DNA of 36,874 nucleotides from Spirochaetaceae bacterium (lineage in GTDB: Bacteria > Spirochaetota > Spirochaetia > DSM-27196 > PWMO01). The position numbers were made by a program, and so were the translations under genes. Shown in pieces: positions 1 to 8,738 of the stretch (positions are counted from its first letter, which is position 1; the number at the start of each line of letters is the position of its first letter). The notes beneath the pieces are model-generated. The model made no database searches, was not told the origin of the DNA, and saw nothing but the letters and a program-made list of their open reading frames with translations. Where the stretch lies: the NCBI GenBank assembly GCA_007693325.1, contig REDW01000142.1:1-36874 (forward strand), given 5' to 3'.

Positions 1-1176
1 GTGATCTTTGGCGCCTACGTCGATGAAGACGCTTCGCGGTTTCAAGCTGCGATGGAGCCGTTCATCGAGCAGACCGGAATCGATGTCTACTACGAAGGAT
101 CGGGTGACTTCGAAGCGCTGATTACCGTGCGTGCCGAAGGTGGCGATGCCCCCGATATCGCGGCGTTTCCGCAGCCGGGACTGATGGCGGACCTCTACGG
201 CCAGGGGCACGTGATCGATCTGCGCGACTGGTTCAGCGAGAATGAGCTGTTGCAAACCTACGAGCAGAGCTGGATCGATATGAGCCGCCACGATGACGGT
301 GCAATCATGGGTGTGTGGTATCGCACCAACGTCAAGAGCCTGGTATGGTATCCGCCGGCAGTATTCGAGGCCGAAGGCTACGAAATCCCGACTACCTGGG
401 ACGAGTTGCTGGCGCTGTCCGATCAGATGGTTGACGACGGCTACACGCCGTGGTCGGTTGCAATGGAATCAGGCGGCGCAACCGGCTGGGTCGGGACCGA
501 CTGGATTGAGGACATCATGCTGCGCATCCACCCGCCCGAGGTCTACGACCGCTGGGTAGTCGGTGATCTGCAGTTTGACAGCCCCGAGGTACGCGAAGCG
601 TTCGAGTACCTGGGTGAGGTCTGGTTCGAAGACGATTACGTGCTCGGCGGTACCGCCAGTATCCTGACTGTACCGTTCGGTGACGGTGCCAATCCGATAG
701 TTGCCGATCCGCCGCAGGCGCTGATGCACCGCCAGGCGAGCTTCATCACCGCTTTTCTGCCCGATGGTACCGATATCGGTTCCGACGGCGACATCGACTT
801 CTTCTACCTGCCGCAGATCGATCCCGAGCTGGGAGACCCGGTGCTGGTTGCCGGCGATATCATGAGCGCGATGCAGGATCGGCCCGAGATACGAGCGGTC
901 ATGCGCTATCTGACCACCGGCGAGTCCACCCGCGGATGGCTTGAGCAGGGCGGGTTTGTTGCTCCGCATCAGGACGCTGATCTGGGCTGGTATCCGGAGC
1001 TCGATCGCGGCTACGCCGAGATCCTGATGAACGCCGACGTTGTGCGCTTTGACGCATCGGACCTGATGCCGGGCGCGGTAGGCACCGGCTCGTTCTGGAC
1101 CGGCATGGTGGACTTTGTCAGCGGCGACAGCCTCGACGAGATTCTGCCGGCCATAGACGCAAGCTGGCCGCGGTAA
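1..1176 (+). CDS. ABC transporter sugar-binding protein, alpha-glucoside type (5' end outside window)
   Basis: Extracellular solute-binding protein of family 1, the part of an ABC importer that captures a sugar or oligosaccharide outside the inner membrane. The visible 391 residues begin directly with mature-type sequence (early FIEQTGIDVYYEGSGDFE block, then GDAPDIAAFPQPG), and no signal peptide is present. The gene therefore starts upstream of the window, and the GTG at base 1 is probably an internal Val codon. The two downstream permeases are of the AglF/AglG kind, which suggests an alpha-glucoside or related oligosaccharide, but the ligand cannot be read from sequence. A strong hairpin separates the gene from the first permease. 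Confident on family, not on substrate. Confidence 0.85.
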   Translation: MIFGAYVDEDASRFQAAMEPFIEQTGIDVYYEGSGDFEALITVRAEGGDAPDIAAFPQPGLMADLYGQGHVIDLRDWFSENELLQTYEQSWIDMSRHDDGAIMGVWYRTNVKSLVWYPPAVFEAEGYEIPTTWDELLALSDQMVDDGYTPWSVAMESGGATGWVGTDWIEDIMLRIHPPEVYDRWVVGDLQFDSPEVREAFEYLGEVWFEDDYVLGGTASILTVPFGDGANPIVADPPQALMHRQASFITAFLPDGTDIGSDGDIDFFYLPQIDPELGDPVLVAGDIMSAMQDRPEIRAVMRYLTTGESTRGWLEQGGFVAPHQDADLGWYPELDRGYAEILMNADVVRFDASDLMPGAVGTGSFWTGMVDFVSGDSLDEILPAIDASWPR

Positions 1177-1201
1177 CAGACTGCCGCGCAGTCATGTGAA
1201 G

Positions 1202-1227
1202 ATTCGGCGGCCGCGAGGTCGCCGAAT
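1202..1227 (+). promoter_or_regulatory. Intergenic hairpin between binding-protein and permease genes
   Basis: Arms 1202-1212 and 1217-1227 pair over 11 positions, with one G-U pair, around a GCGA loop of the stable GNRA class. No T-run follows at once, so it is not a classical terminator. In malE-malF-type operons such hairpins protect the 3' end of the binding-protein mRNA and keep permease levels low. The same role is inferred here. Confidence 0.6.
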
Positions 1228-1266
1228 TGATTTGGCACCCGGTATAACGGGACAGGGGCATATCAT

Positions 1267-2376
1267 ATGAGTGATGTATCCAATTCAAGGACCATCAGCG
1301 AGATGCTCGACGAACCAAAGATCAAGGTTGCGTTTGCAATTGCCGCAACGGCGTTAACCTTAGCGTTGCTGGTGGGAGGGTTCTTCTTCCTGCGCGACGT
1401 GACGCGTGCGCCGCGTATAGCAATCGCGGCCGTGGCTTTGATTATTGGTGTCGGGGGCGTCTGGGCGTTGTTCTTCTCAATGAACGCAATCGCCGAGTTG
1501 TTCAAGCCGACCGTACGAGACAGAATTCTGCCGTACGTGTTCCTGGCGCCGGCGGTCCTGGTGCTGGGCTTCTACATTGTCTGGCCGGCAATCAATACTA
1601 TCAATCTGAGCTTCATGGATCGGTTCGGTAATGAGTACATCGGGCTGGACAACTACGCCTTCATTTTCACCAACGAGGCGATGCTGGTGGTGTTGCGCAA
1701 TACGCTGCTGTGGGTATTGCTGGCACCAACGGTGGCAACCGCCCTCGGCCTGTTGATTGCGGTAATGGTTGACCGGTTCAAGCCAACAGCGGAGAAGATC
1801 ACAAAATCGTTCATATTCCTGCCGATGGCGATATCGTTTGTAGGCGCTAGTGTTATCTGGCGCTTTGTCTACGCCTACCAACCGCCCGGGTTGCCGCAGA
1901 TCGGTATTCTGAACGCGATCTACACCGCGTTGGGCAACGATCCGTTGGCCTGGATCACGTTACGGCCGCGGAATAACCTGTTTCTTATCTTCATCATGGT
2001 GTGGCTTCAAACCGGCTTTGCAATGGTGATTCTGAGCGCGGCGGTCAAGGGGGTCCCCAAGGATCTGCTGGAAGCCGCGCGTATCGACGGCGCCAGTGAG
2101 GTGCGCAGCTTTTTCAACGTGACGATACCCTATATCCAGGGCACCATCCTGACCGTGCTTACAACCATCGTATTTCTGGTGCTCAAGATCTTTGACGTCG
2201 CCTACGTGATGACCAGCGGTCAGTACGGCACTAATATAGTGGCGCTGAGGATGTACCAGGAGGCGTTTGTACAGCGTAACTTCGGTCGTGGCAGCGCGTT
2301 GGCGGTTGTTCTGTTTGTGGTTGTGATTCCGTTGCTGGTTCGCAACGTCCGCGGTCTGAAGGAAACGAGGGGGTGA
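1267..2376 (+). CDS. Sugar ABC transporter permease, AglF-like
   Basis: Inner-membrane permease of the binding-protein-dependent transport family (MalF/AglF branch), 369 residues. Two hydrophobic segments near residues 18-40 and 44-68 precede the usual core, which starts near residue 80 (the ILPYVFLAPAVLVLGFYIVWPAI segment) and has about six further helices. The cytoplasmic EAA loop that docks the ATPase is seen as DLLEAARIDGASEVRSFF. The ATG is preceded by a GGGACAGGGG purine stretch. It lies 90 bp after the binding protein and 4 bp before the second permease, so the three form one operon. The substrate is inferred only from resemblance to alpha-glucoside systems. Confidence 0.88.
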   Translation: MSDVSNSRTISEMLDEPKIKVAFAIAATALTLALLVGGFFFLRDVTRAPRIAIAAVALIIGVGGVWALFFSMNAIAELFKPTVRDRILPYVFLAPAVLVLGFYIVWPAINTINLSFMDRFGNEYIGLDNYAFIFTNEAMLVVLRNTLLWVLLAPTVATALGLLIAVMVDRFKPTAEKITKSFIFLPMAISFVGASVIWRFVYAYQPPGLPQIGILNAIYTALGNDPLAWITLRPRNNLFLIFIMVWLQTGFAMVILSAAVKGVPKDLLEAARIDGASEVRSFFNVTIPYIQGTILTVLTTIVFLVLKIFDVAYVMTSGQYGTNIVALRMYQEAFVQRNFGRGSALAVVLFVVVIPLLVRNVRGLKETRG

Positions 2377-2380
2377 GGCT

Positions 2381-3271
2381 GTGAGCGCAAAAGCAACAAC
2401 ACTGAACGTGGTCGGCGGCCCTTCGCCGCTGCAACGGGCGCTTGGCGGCGTGCCTATCAGACTATTTGTTCTGGCAGTCGTACTGATCTGGACGATACCA
2501 ACCCTCGGGCTGCTGGTAAGTTCTTTTCGGACTCAGCAGGCGATTGCCGCCAGCGGATGGTGGCAGGGCCTGTTCAACTTCACCAACTTCGAACAGTGGA
2601 CCACCAACAACTACGAGCGGGTACTGTTCGCAGACCAGATGGCCAACGCCTTTTTTAACAGTCTGCTGATCACGATACCGGCAACGGTAATTCCGATCAC
2701 CGTGGCGGCGTTTGCGGCTTACGCGATAGCGTGGATGCTCTTTCCGGGGCGGCAACTTCTGTTTGTAATCATCGTTGGGCTGTTGATTGTGCCGCTGCAG
2801 ATGGCGCTGATTCCGGTGCTGCGCGTCTACACGCGCTACGGCATCAACGGAACCTACCTGGGCATGTGGCTGGCGCACACCGGGTTTGGTCTGCCGTTGG
2901 CTACCTACATGCTGTACGGCTATATCTCATCGATACCCAAGTCGATTATCGAATCGGCCCACGCGGACGGTGCTACGCCGTGGATGAGCTTCACCCGGCT
3001 GGTACTGCCGCTGTCGATTCCGGCTATTGCTTCGTTTGCTATCTTTCAGTTCCTGTGGGTCTGGAATGACCTGCTGGTGGCGCTGGTATTCTTTGGCACT
3101 CGCCGCCCGATTGTCACTACACGGCTGGCGGAGCTTGTGGGCAGTCGGGGACAGTCGTGGCACGTGCTGACTGCCGGTGCATTCATTACCATGATTGTGC
3201 CGCTGATTATCTTCTTCTCGCTGCAGCGCTACTTTGTGCGCGGCATGATGGCAGGTTCGGTGAAGGGTTAG
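2381..3271 (+). CDS. Sugar ABC transporter permease, AglG/MalG-like
   Basis: Second permease of the importer, 296 residues, with about six membrane segments starting near residue 25. The EAA loop is visible as SIIESAHADGATPWMSF, followed by the conserved WNDLLVALVF segment and a C-terminal LQRYFVRGMMAGSVKG, which is typical of MalG-type proteins. A GTG start is chosen because GAGGGGG lies just upstream, within the last codons of the first permease, so the two genes are translationally close. No ATPase subunit is encoded nearby. The transporter presumably uses a shared MsmX/UgpC-like ATPase encoded elsewhere or upstream of the window. Confidence 0.88.
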   Translation: MSAKATTLNVVGGPSPLQRALGGVPIRLFVLAVVLIWTIPTLGLLVSSFRTQQAIAASGWWQGLFNFTNFEQWTTNNYERVLFADQMANAFFNSLLITIPATVIPITVAAFAAYAIAWMLFPGRQLLFVIIVGLLIVPLQMALIPVLRVYTRYGINGTYLGMWLAHTGFGLPLATYMLYGYISSIPKSIIESAHADGATPWMSFTRLVLPLSIPAIASFAIFQFLWVWNDLLVALVFFGTRRPIVTTRLAELVGSRGQSWHVLTAGAFITMIVPLIIFFSLQRYFVRGMMAGSVKG

Positions 3272-3281
3272 AGAAGACTCG

Positions 3282-4313
3282 GTGAAATCGAAACGGATAT
3301 CTGCGGGAGACGTTGCCAGAGAGGCCGGAGTATCGCGTACCACGGTGTCGTTTGTGTTGAACAACACGCCGGGCAAAAACATCTCCGAGCCGACGCGGCA
3401 GAAGGTGCTGTTGACGGCGTCCAGGTTGGGCTACACGCCCAACGAGGACGCCCGTCGTCTGGCAATGGTACGGCACAACTCCATCGGCCTCTATATCTGC
3501 CACTCGCAGTACGTGTACACCGACGCCTTCATCGTGCGAACCGTTGAAGGAATGTCCCAGGCGGTCAACCGTCACCGTGTGCGCCTGGTGATCCATCCGC
3601 TGACGCTCCACGAGCCCAGCTATCTGGAGTTGGCGCGCAAAGACGAAGTCGACGGCATCATTCTGATTAACGCGCACGATGAAGACCCGGCGCTGGCCGA
3701 GGTGGTAGAGGCGGGATTCCCGGCGGTTAGCATGGACTACCTTCCCGATACCGCGGTTGACCAGGTGTACGTGGACAACAGTCGCGCTGCCGCCGAGCTG
3801 ATTGAGTACCTGGTGGACCTCGGACACCGCCGCATAGCAATGATTACGCACGCCGCGTTGGTCTACTCGGCCTCCAAGTTGCGCCTGGCCGGCTATCGGG
3901 ATGCGCTCACGGCCGCCGGCATACCCTACGATGCCAGCCTCGTGCGCTATGGAGACTTCTCGGAACACAGCGGCTATAGCGCCATGCAGCAGCTGCTGGC
4001 ACTGGATCCGCCGCCCAGCGCGGTCTTTGCCGGTAACGATGTGGTTGCCTACGGCGCAATGAGCGCGGCGCGCGACAACGGTCTCGAGATTCCGGCCGAT
4101 CTCTCGATCGTGGGCTTTGACGATGACTATCTCTCGCGTTATCTCAACCCGCCGCTCACAACGGTAGCGCTGCCGGCCGCGGGCATGGGTTCGGCGGCCG
4201 CGTCGCTGCTGATCAGCCGTTTTGACGGCGAGCTCTCCGAATCGCCGTCGCACATCGTCCTGCCGGCGCACATATCGGTGCGCGGCTCCTGCGCGCGCCG
4301 CGAAGCGTTGTAA
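3282..4313 (+). CDS. LacI-family transcriptional regulator
   Basis: Repressor-type regulator, 343 residues. The N-terminal helix-turn-helix is clear at residues 4-25 (ISAGDVAREAGVSRTTVSFV), followed by the hinge region with GYTPNEDARRLA. The rest is a periplasmic-binding-protein-like sensor domain, including the usual PSAVFAGNDVVAYGAM and SIVGFDDDYLSRYLNPPLTTV blocks. The GTG start lies 10 bp after the permease stop, with a GAGAAGA stretch as weak ribosome site. Being last in the alpha-glucoside-type operon, it most likely controls that operon in response to the imported sugar. Its operator would lie upstream of the window. Confidence 0.9.
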   Translation: MKSKRISAGDVAREAGVSRTTVSFVLNNTPGKNISEPTRQKVLLTASRLGYTPNEDARRLAMVRHNSIGLYICHSQYVYTDAFIVRTVEGMSQAVNRHRVRLVIHPLTLHEPSYLELARKDEVDGIILINAHDEDPALAEVVEAGFPAVSMDYLPDTAVDQVYVDNSRAAAELIEYLVDLGHRRIAMITHAALVYSASKLRLAGYRDALTAAGIPYDASLVRYGDFSEHSGYSAMQQLLALDPPPSAVFAGNDVVAYGAMSAARDNGLEIPADLSIVGFDDDYLSRYLNPPLTTVALPAAGMGSAAASLLISRFDGELSESPSHIVLPAHISVRGSCARREAL

Positions 4314-4394
4314 ACGCTCGTTCTGCGCGAATTCCGCGCGTTCTGCCACCCAAACGCAATCGCCAGTTCACTGATCGCCGTTAGTACTCTGTGT

Positions 4395-5825
4395 ATGGTA
4401 GCGATAATCGTGTTGCTCCTGATCGGCTGGCCGCAGGTGCAGCCGGCGGCAGAGGATTACCGGATCGGCGCCAACCAGCGGTTGCAGGCCGAAACCACGG
4501 TTCGCAGTGTAGACTGGCAGCTGTTGCAACAGCGCCTCTTGCTGGACTCCGGGGATAGCCGCCTGTTTGTGTCCTACGGTATGGCCTACGGTACGGCCAC
4601 CGCCGTCGGAGGTGAGCTCCAATACCTCAGCGGCGGCGTACGCACGCCGCAGTTGACAGCAGGCGCGGTACAACCAGGCGGGCTGCTGCGCGAGATCAAC
4701 CGTCCGACGCGCTTCGGCTCCGCGTCGGATGTCTATCGTCAGGCGCCGGGACTGATGCTCAATTCCGCGATTGAGCCGGGCCTACGCTACGGGCTGCAGG
4801 TGCAGCCGTGGCAGGCCGCCCCGGCTCTCTTCGGCGTGCTGAACGACAACGCTTCGCAGTCGCTCGGCATGCACTGGAGTCTCGGTGATTATCCGCTGCA
4901 GCTGCGTACGTTGCTTCTGACCACCGACGCGCCGGCGGATAGCGTTGACGATCACTGGTACACCGAGTATCCGCGCTTCATCGGTGGCCGCGTCAATCAC
5001 CTGAGCGGCGAAGCGCGCCTGCAAGGGCAGCAGGGCCGTGTAGCGGTGGCGGCAATTGGCTCAGGTGGACCGCTGACCGCCGCGGCAGCCGCCGGGCGGG
5101 TACACGCCGGCTACCGTACAACCGGACTCAGCGCGCGCGCTCTCTGGGCGCTGACGCAGCGGGGTTACGTTACCCCCGAAGGCCGTTTCTGGCGCGACCG
5201 GCAGCACAGCGCCATTGATCTGCGTCTTGGTCGCACGCGCGGCGGCTTTGTTGAGCTCGAAGCAGCCCAGCGATCGACGCGCGCGCCGTTGCGACAAGGG
5301 CGTAGCGCACCGCAGCGCACCCACTACGCCGCGCTGGCGGGAGTCAACGAGATTGCACTATCCGGTGTGCGGTTGAGCGCTGCCGCCGGTGGCGCGCATA
5401 CCACCACGCGGGATGACCGCGCGCGCGAAGGCCACATCGTGCGTGCAGAGTCACGCCTGGCGGTCCGCGCCGGCCGCACAGCGGCCAGGATTTCGGCTCA
5501 GCGGCGCTGGCAGGAGAGCCGCCACCAGCACGACCGCCTGCAGCTCAGCGCGTCGCGTGGTGGGATGCTGGCCGTGGAGACAATCCTGGTGGCAACACTC
5601 GAGCCGCGGCAGCAGGCGCGTTACCAGGCACGCGCTGAAGCGCGGCTGCGGGCTGAACGCCTGCTGCTGTTCGCGCGGGTGGCAACCCTGCAGGAGAATA
5701 CACTCGATGAGGTGGCCGCGTGGCAATCGGTACCGCTGAGTGTAACGGTCGGCGGCACGTGGCGCTTCGATCTTCCGCAGCCTGCTACCACTCTCCCACC
5801 TTCAGCACTTCGCGTTCCAGAGTGA
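4395..5825 (+). CDS. Exported hypothetical protein, probable outer-membrane beta-barrel
   Basis: I do not recognise a family. The 476-residue product begins with a short signal-peptide-like stretch (MVAIIVLLLIGWPQ, likely cleaved near QPAAED). The rest is Arg- and Ala-rich with many alternating polar/hydrophobic strands and no cytoplasmic helix, which suits a beta-barrel. The C-terminus is PPSALRVPE, not the aromatic residue that usually ends a barrel. No ribosome site is visible before the ATG, and no in-frame ATG/GTG/TTG exists between the previous stop and this start. Its last 41 bp overlap the 3' end of murB on the other strand. The long open frame and signal peptide favour a real gene. 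Confidence 0.6.
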   Translation: MVAIIVLLLIGWPQVQPAAEDYRIGANQRLQAETTVRSVDWQLLQQRLLLDSGDSRLFVSYGMAYGTATAVGGELQYLSGGVRTPQLTAGAVQPGGLLREINRPTRFGSASDVYRQAPGLMLNSAIEPGLRYGLQVQPWQAAPALFGVLNDNASQSLGMHWSLGDYPLQLRTLLLTTDAPADSVDDHWYTEYPRFIGGRVNHLSGEARLQGQQGRVAVAAIGSGGPLTAAAAAGRVHAGYRTTGLSARALWALTQRGYVTPEGRFWRDRQHSAIDLRLGRTRGGFVELEAAQRSTRAPLRQGRSAPQRTHYAALAGVNEIALSGVRLSAAAGGAHTTTRDDRAREGHIVRAESRLAVRAGRTAARISAQRRWQESRHQHDRLQLSASRGGMLAVETILVATLEPRQQARYQARAEARLRAERLLLFARVATLQENTLDEVAAWQSVPLSVTVGGTWRFDLPQPATTLPPSALRVPE

Positions 5826-6705
5826 AGCCGAACTGTTGCTCAACCTGCTCGGCTACCAGGGTTGCCAGCCGATCAATGTCGTACGCGGTTGCATTGCCGG
5901 TGTTTACAATGATGTTGGCGTGCCGCTCGGACACCTGCGCGCCGCCGATCCGCAGTCCGCGCAGACCGAGACGGTCGATGATGGCGCCGCTGGGGCTGCC
6001 GAACGCGCGGTTGTTCTTGAACACCGATCCGGCCGACGGTGCGGCAAAATGCCCTTTGCTCTCGCGGTCGGCGCGGTAGCTGTGCATCTGCTGCCACAAG
6101 GTCTCGCGATCGGCGGCGGTCAACGCGATTCCGCAGTCAACGATTACGCGGTTGGCGGTCTGGAACGGTGATATCTTGTAGTCGAAATCCTCGGCGCGCG
6201 GCAGGTATCGCGTTGTGCTTCCGTCAGGGTGCATCTGGTCGACGTATCGCAGCACTTCGTAGATCTCGCCGTCGTAGCAGCGAGCGTTCATCCAGACCGC
6301 CCCGCCAACGCTGCCGGGCATCGAGTAAAGAAAGTGTAATCCGGCCCAGCCGCGGTCGGCGCACCACGCGGCCGCGTCGCTGACCGCGAGCCCGGCGCCG
6401 ACTTGGAGGGTGTCGTTGTTGATGGAGATGCGGTTGATCTGCGTCATGTCGATCACCAGACCACGGATTCCGCGGTCCGACACCAGGATATTGGCTCCGC
6501 CGCCCAGGATGAAGGGCTCGATGCCTTCGCTGTGGCAGAAACGCAGCAGCGCCGCCAGATCCGCGCTATCGGCGGGGACCGCGAACAGGTCTGCGGGACC
6601 ACCGACACGGTAGGTTGTGTGCGCGGCCATCGGTTCGTCGCTCAGCAGCCGGCCGCGAATGTTGATCTTTCCGGCGCTTTTCTTTACCCTTAGCATCCCA
6701 AGCAT
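5785..6705 (-). CDS. murB: UDP-N-acetylenolpyruvoylglucosamine reductase (MurB)
   Basis: Cytoplasmic FAD/NADPH enzyme that reduces UDP-GlcNAc-enolpyruvate to UDP-MurNAc in peptidoglycan precursor synthesis. The 306 residues show the FAD-binding blocks TYRVGGPAD (31-39), ILGGGANILVSDRGIRGLVIDM (66-87) and SMPGSVGGAVWMNA (128-141). They also show the catalytic serine in GSVFKN (Ser227), then IGGAQVSERHANIIVN, and a terminal LEREVLKVG carrying the catalytic Glu. The SVFKN...GLRG...GGAQVSE pattern and length match type II MurB. The first Met is used here, but Met4 (start at 6696) is equally possible because neither has a good ribosome site. It is divergent from cysS and convergent with the exported protein. 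Confidence 0.96.
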   Translation of the reverse strand: MLGMLRVKKSAGKINIRGRLLSDEPMAAHTTYRVGGPADLFAVPADSADLAALLRFCHSEGIEPFILGGGANILVSDRGIRGLVIDMTQINRISINNDTLQVGAGLAVSDAAAWCADRGWAGLHFLYSMPGSVGGAVWMNARCYDGEIYEVLRYVDQMHPDGSTTRYLPRAEDFDYKISPFQTANRVIVDCGIALTAADRETLWQQMHSYRADRESKGHFAAPSAGSVFKNNRAFGSPSGAIIDRLGLRGLRIGGAQVSERHANIIVNTGNATAYDIDRLATLVAEQVEQQFGFTLEREVLKVGEW

Positions 6706-6766
6706 ACTATCGGATGCGCCGGAGATTTTCCACCGACCAGGACCAGGCAGTAAGGAGAGCGTAGTG

Positions 6767-8182
6767 ATGGGGCTGAAACTCTACAATACTCTTGCGCGAG
6801 CCACCGAGCCCTTTGAGCCAATAGTGCCGGGCACGGTTGGCATGTACTGTTGCGGCCCCACGGTCTACAACTACGCCCACATCGGTAATCTGCGGACCTA
6901 CGTTTTTGAGGATCTGCTGCGCCGCTCGCTCGAGGCGCTGGGCTACCAGGTGCGCCACGTGATGAACGTTACCGACGTGGGGCACCTCACCGATGATGCC
7001 GACGAAGGCGAGGACAAGATGGTGAAGAGCGCCCGCGAAATGAAGCGCTCGGTATGGGATATTGCCGCCTACTTCACCGAGGCGTTCTTCAACGATACGC
7101 GCAAGCTCAACATCGTCTCGCCGACTATTGTGTGTCGCGCAACAGACCACATTCCGCAGATGATAGCGCTGATCGAGCGTCTGCAGCAGCGCGGCTACAC
7201 CTACGAAGCCGGTGGAAACGTCTATTTCGATATCAGCAAGTTTGACTCGTACGGGCAGCTGGCGCTGCTCGACCGGCAGGAGCTGAAGGCCGGTGCCCGC
7301 ATCGAGGTTGACCAGAACAAGCGTAATCCGCACGATTTTGTGCTCTGGTTCACCAGGGGCAAGTTTGAACACCAGTCGATGACCTGGGACTCGCCCTGGG
7401 GCCGAGGCTACCCGGGTTGGCACCTGGAGTGCAGCGCCATGAGTCTGCACTACCTTGGAGAACAGTTTGACATCCATTGCGGTGGCGTGGATCACATTCC
7501 GGTGCACCACACCAATGAGATCGCACAGACCGAAGCGGCTACCGGCAAGAAGTGGGTCAATTACTGGATCCACGCTGAATTTCTGCTGATGGATACTGGA
7601 AAGATGTCCAAGTCGCGCGGCGGATTCGTGACACTGTCCACGCTGGAAGAGGAGGGCTGGGAGCCGCTTGACTATCGCTATTTCTGTCTTGGCGGGCATT
7701 ATCGTACTCAGCTGCAATTCTCCTTCGAATCGCTGGACGCAGCGCGCAACGCCCGGCGCAACCTGCTCGACCGAATCTCCGGCTTAGTGGCAGCACTGAA
7801 CGGTGCAGCACTCCCCGAAGCAGACTGGGACGGCTCCTACGCGCGAGCGTTTCTGCAGCATATCAGCGACGATCTCAACGTTGCCCGCGGCCTGGCCGAA
7901 TTATGGGGTGTGATCAAGGACAGCGAGCTCGAACCACACGACCAGCTGGCACAGATAGCGGCGATTGACCAGGTGCTCGGGCTGAAACTGCTGCAGCAGG
8001 AACTGCCGCAGAACATGGTTGATCCCGAGGTGCAGCAGCTGATCGAGGAGCGCTCGCAGGCGCGCGCCGAGCGCGACTTTGCACGCGCGGACCGGATACG
8101 AGATCAGCTCGCGCAGCAGGGCATCATACTCGAGGACAGTCCCCAGGGAACAAAATGGAAAAAGGTGAGACCGCGGGTGTAA
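6767..8182 (+). CDS. cysS: Cysteinyl-tRNA synthetase
   Basis: Class I aminoacyl-tRNA synthetase that charges tRNA-Cys in the cytoplasm, 471 residues. Visible motifs are CCGPTVYNYAHIGNLRTYVF with the HIGH-type HIGN at 38-41, the GWHLECSAM block, and KMSKS at 279-283. Zinc ligands of the family are present at Cys29, Cys222, His247 and Glu251. The open frame extends further left to 6617, but ATG 6767 is chosen because AAGGAG (6752-6757) sits 9 bases before it and homology begins there. The adjoining GTG at 6764 is the only close alternative. The ECF sigma gene follows 28 bp downstream. Confidence 0.97.
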   Translation: MGLKLYNTLARATEPFEPIVPGTVGMYCCGPTVYNYAHIGNLRTYVFEDLLRRSLEALGYQVRHVMNVTDVGHLTDDADEGEDKMVKSAREMKRSVWDIAAYFTEAFFNDTRKLNIVSPTIVCRATDHIPQMIALIERLQQRGYTYEAGGNVYFDISKFDSYGQLALLDRQELKAGARIEVDQNKRNPHDFVLWFTRGKFEHQSMTWDSPWGRGYPGWHLECSAMSLHYLGEQFDIHCGGVDHIPVHHTNEIAQTEAATGKKWVNYWIHAEFLLMDTGKMSKSRGGFVTLSTLEEEGWEPLDYRYFCLGGHYRTQLQFSFESLDAARNARRNLLDRISGLVAALNGAALPEADWDGSYARAFLQHISDDLNVARGLAELWGVIKDSELEPHDQLAQIAAIDQVLGLKLLQQELPQNMVDPEVQQLIEERSQARAERDFARADRIRDQLAQQGIILEDSPQGTKWKKVRPRV

Positions 8183-8210
8183 CTACCTGAAGCAGTCGGT
8201 TGTTTACAAT

Positions 8211-8738
8211 ATGGAGTGGGGAAGCTCGCACGCGCAGCAGTTCAAGCAGGTATACGACGAAGTCTATCCGATCATCATACGGATCGTATACAGGATTACC
8301 GGTGATCTCGACAGTGCCGAGGAGCTCTGTCAGGATGCCTTTATCAAGTTTTACGAGCGTATCGATGTGGCGCCCGACGCCGAGCAGGCCAAGTACTGGT
8401 TGATTCGCGTGGCCAAGAACCTCGCCTTGAACTTTCAGAAGCGGCGCGGGCGTGAACGAAGGGCGTACGAGCGGGTGTTTCGCGAGCCGCCGCGAACGCT
8501 GGAATCCGGCGAGACCGTTGTCCTGAAGGACGAATCCTCGCAGGCCGTAAAGGATGCGCTAAATGCCTTGCCTGAAAGCCTGCGGACTGTCATTATTATG
8601 AAAGAGTACGGAGAGTTGAGTTATAAGGAGATTGCATCGGTTCTCGGCATCAGCGAGGGAAACGTCAAAGTTCGCGTCTACCGCGCGCGAGAACGGCTTG
8701 CGGAGCATCTGAAGGAGGGGGACATTTATGTACCCTGA
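8211..8738 (+). CDS. ECF-type RNA polymerase sigma factor
   Basis: Group 4 sigma factor, 175 residues. Region 2 lies at about residues 9-77 with DSAEELCQDAFIKFYERI, and region 4 at about 113-165 with LPESLRTVIIMKEYGELSYKEIASVLGISEGNVKVRVYRARERL. It directs RNA polymerase to a specific promoter set, probably in response to an envelope signal, because the next gene encodes a membrane anti-sigma factor. The two genes overlap by 11 bp, so they are translationally coupled. The start ATG has no convincing ribosome site, and TACAAT abuts it directly. The product identity is secure; the exact start is less so. Confidence 0.93.
   Translation: MEWGSSHAQQFKQVYDEVYPIIIRIVYRITGDLDSAEELCQDAFIKFYERIDVAPDAEQAKYWLIRVAKNLALNFQKRRGRERRAYERVFREPPRTLESGETVVLKDESSQAVKDALNALPESLRTVIIMKEYGELSYKEIASVLGISEGNVKVRVYRARERLAEHLKEGDIYVP

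Noticed and set aside
4319-4345. GCGCG-AATTC-CGCGC inverted repeat after the first LacI gene as a terminator
   Set aside because: The stem is only 5 bp and no T-run follows, so termination cannot be supported.
3207-4349. 380-codon open frame on the minus strand, antisense to the LacI gene
   Set aside because: Its translation is rich in Arg, His and Gln with no family resemblance, and the plus strand encodes an unmistakable LacI regulator. It is a by-product of high GC content.
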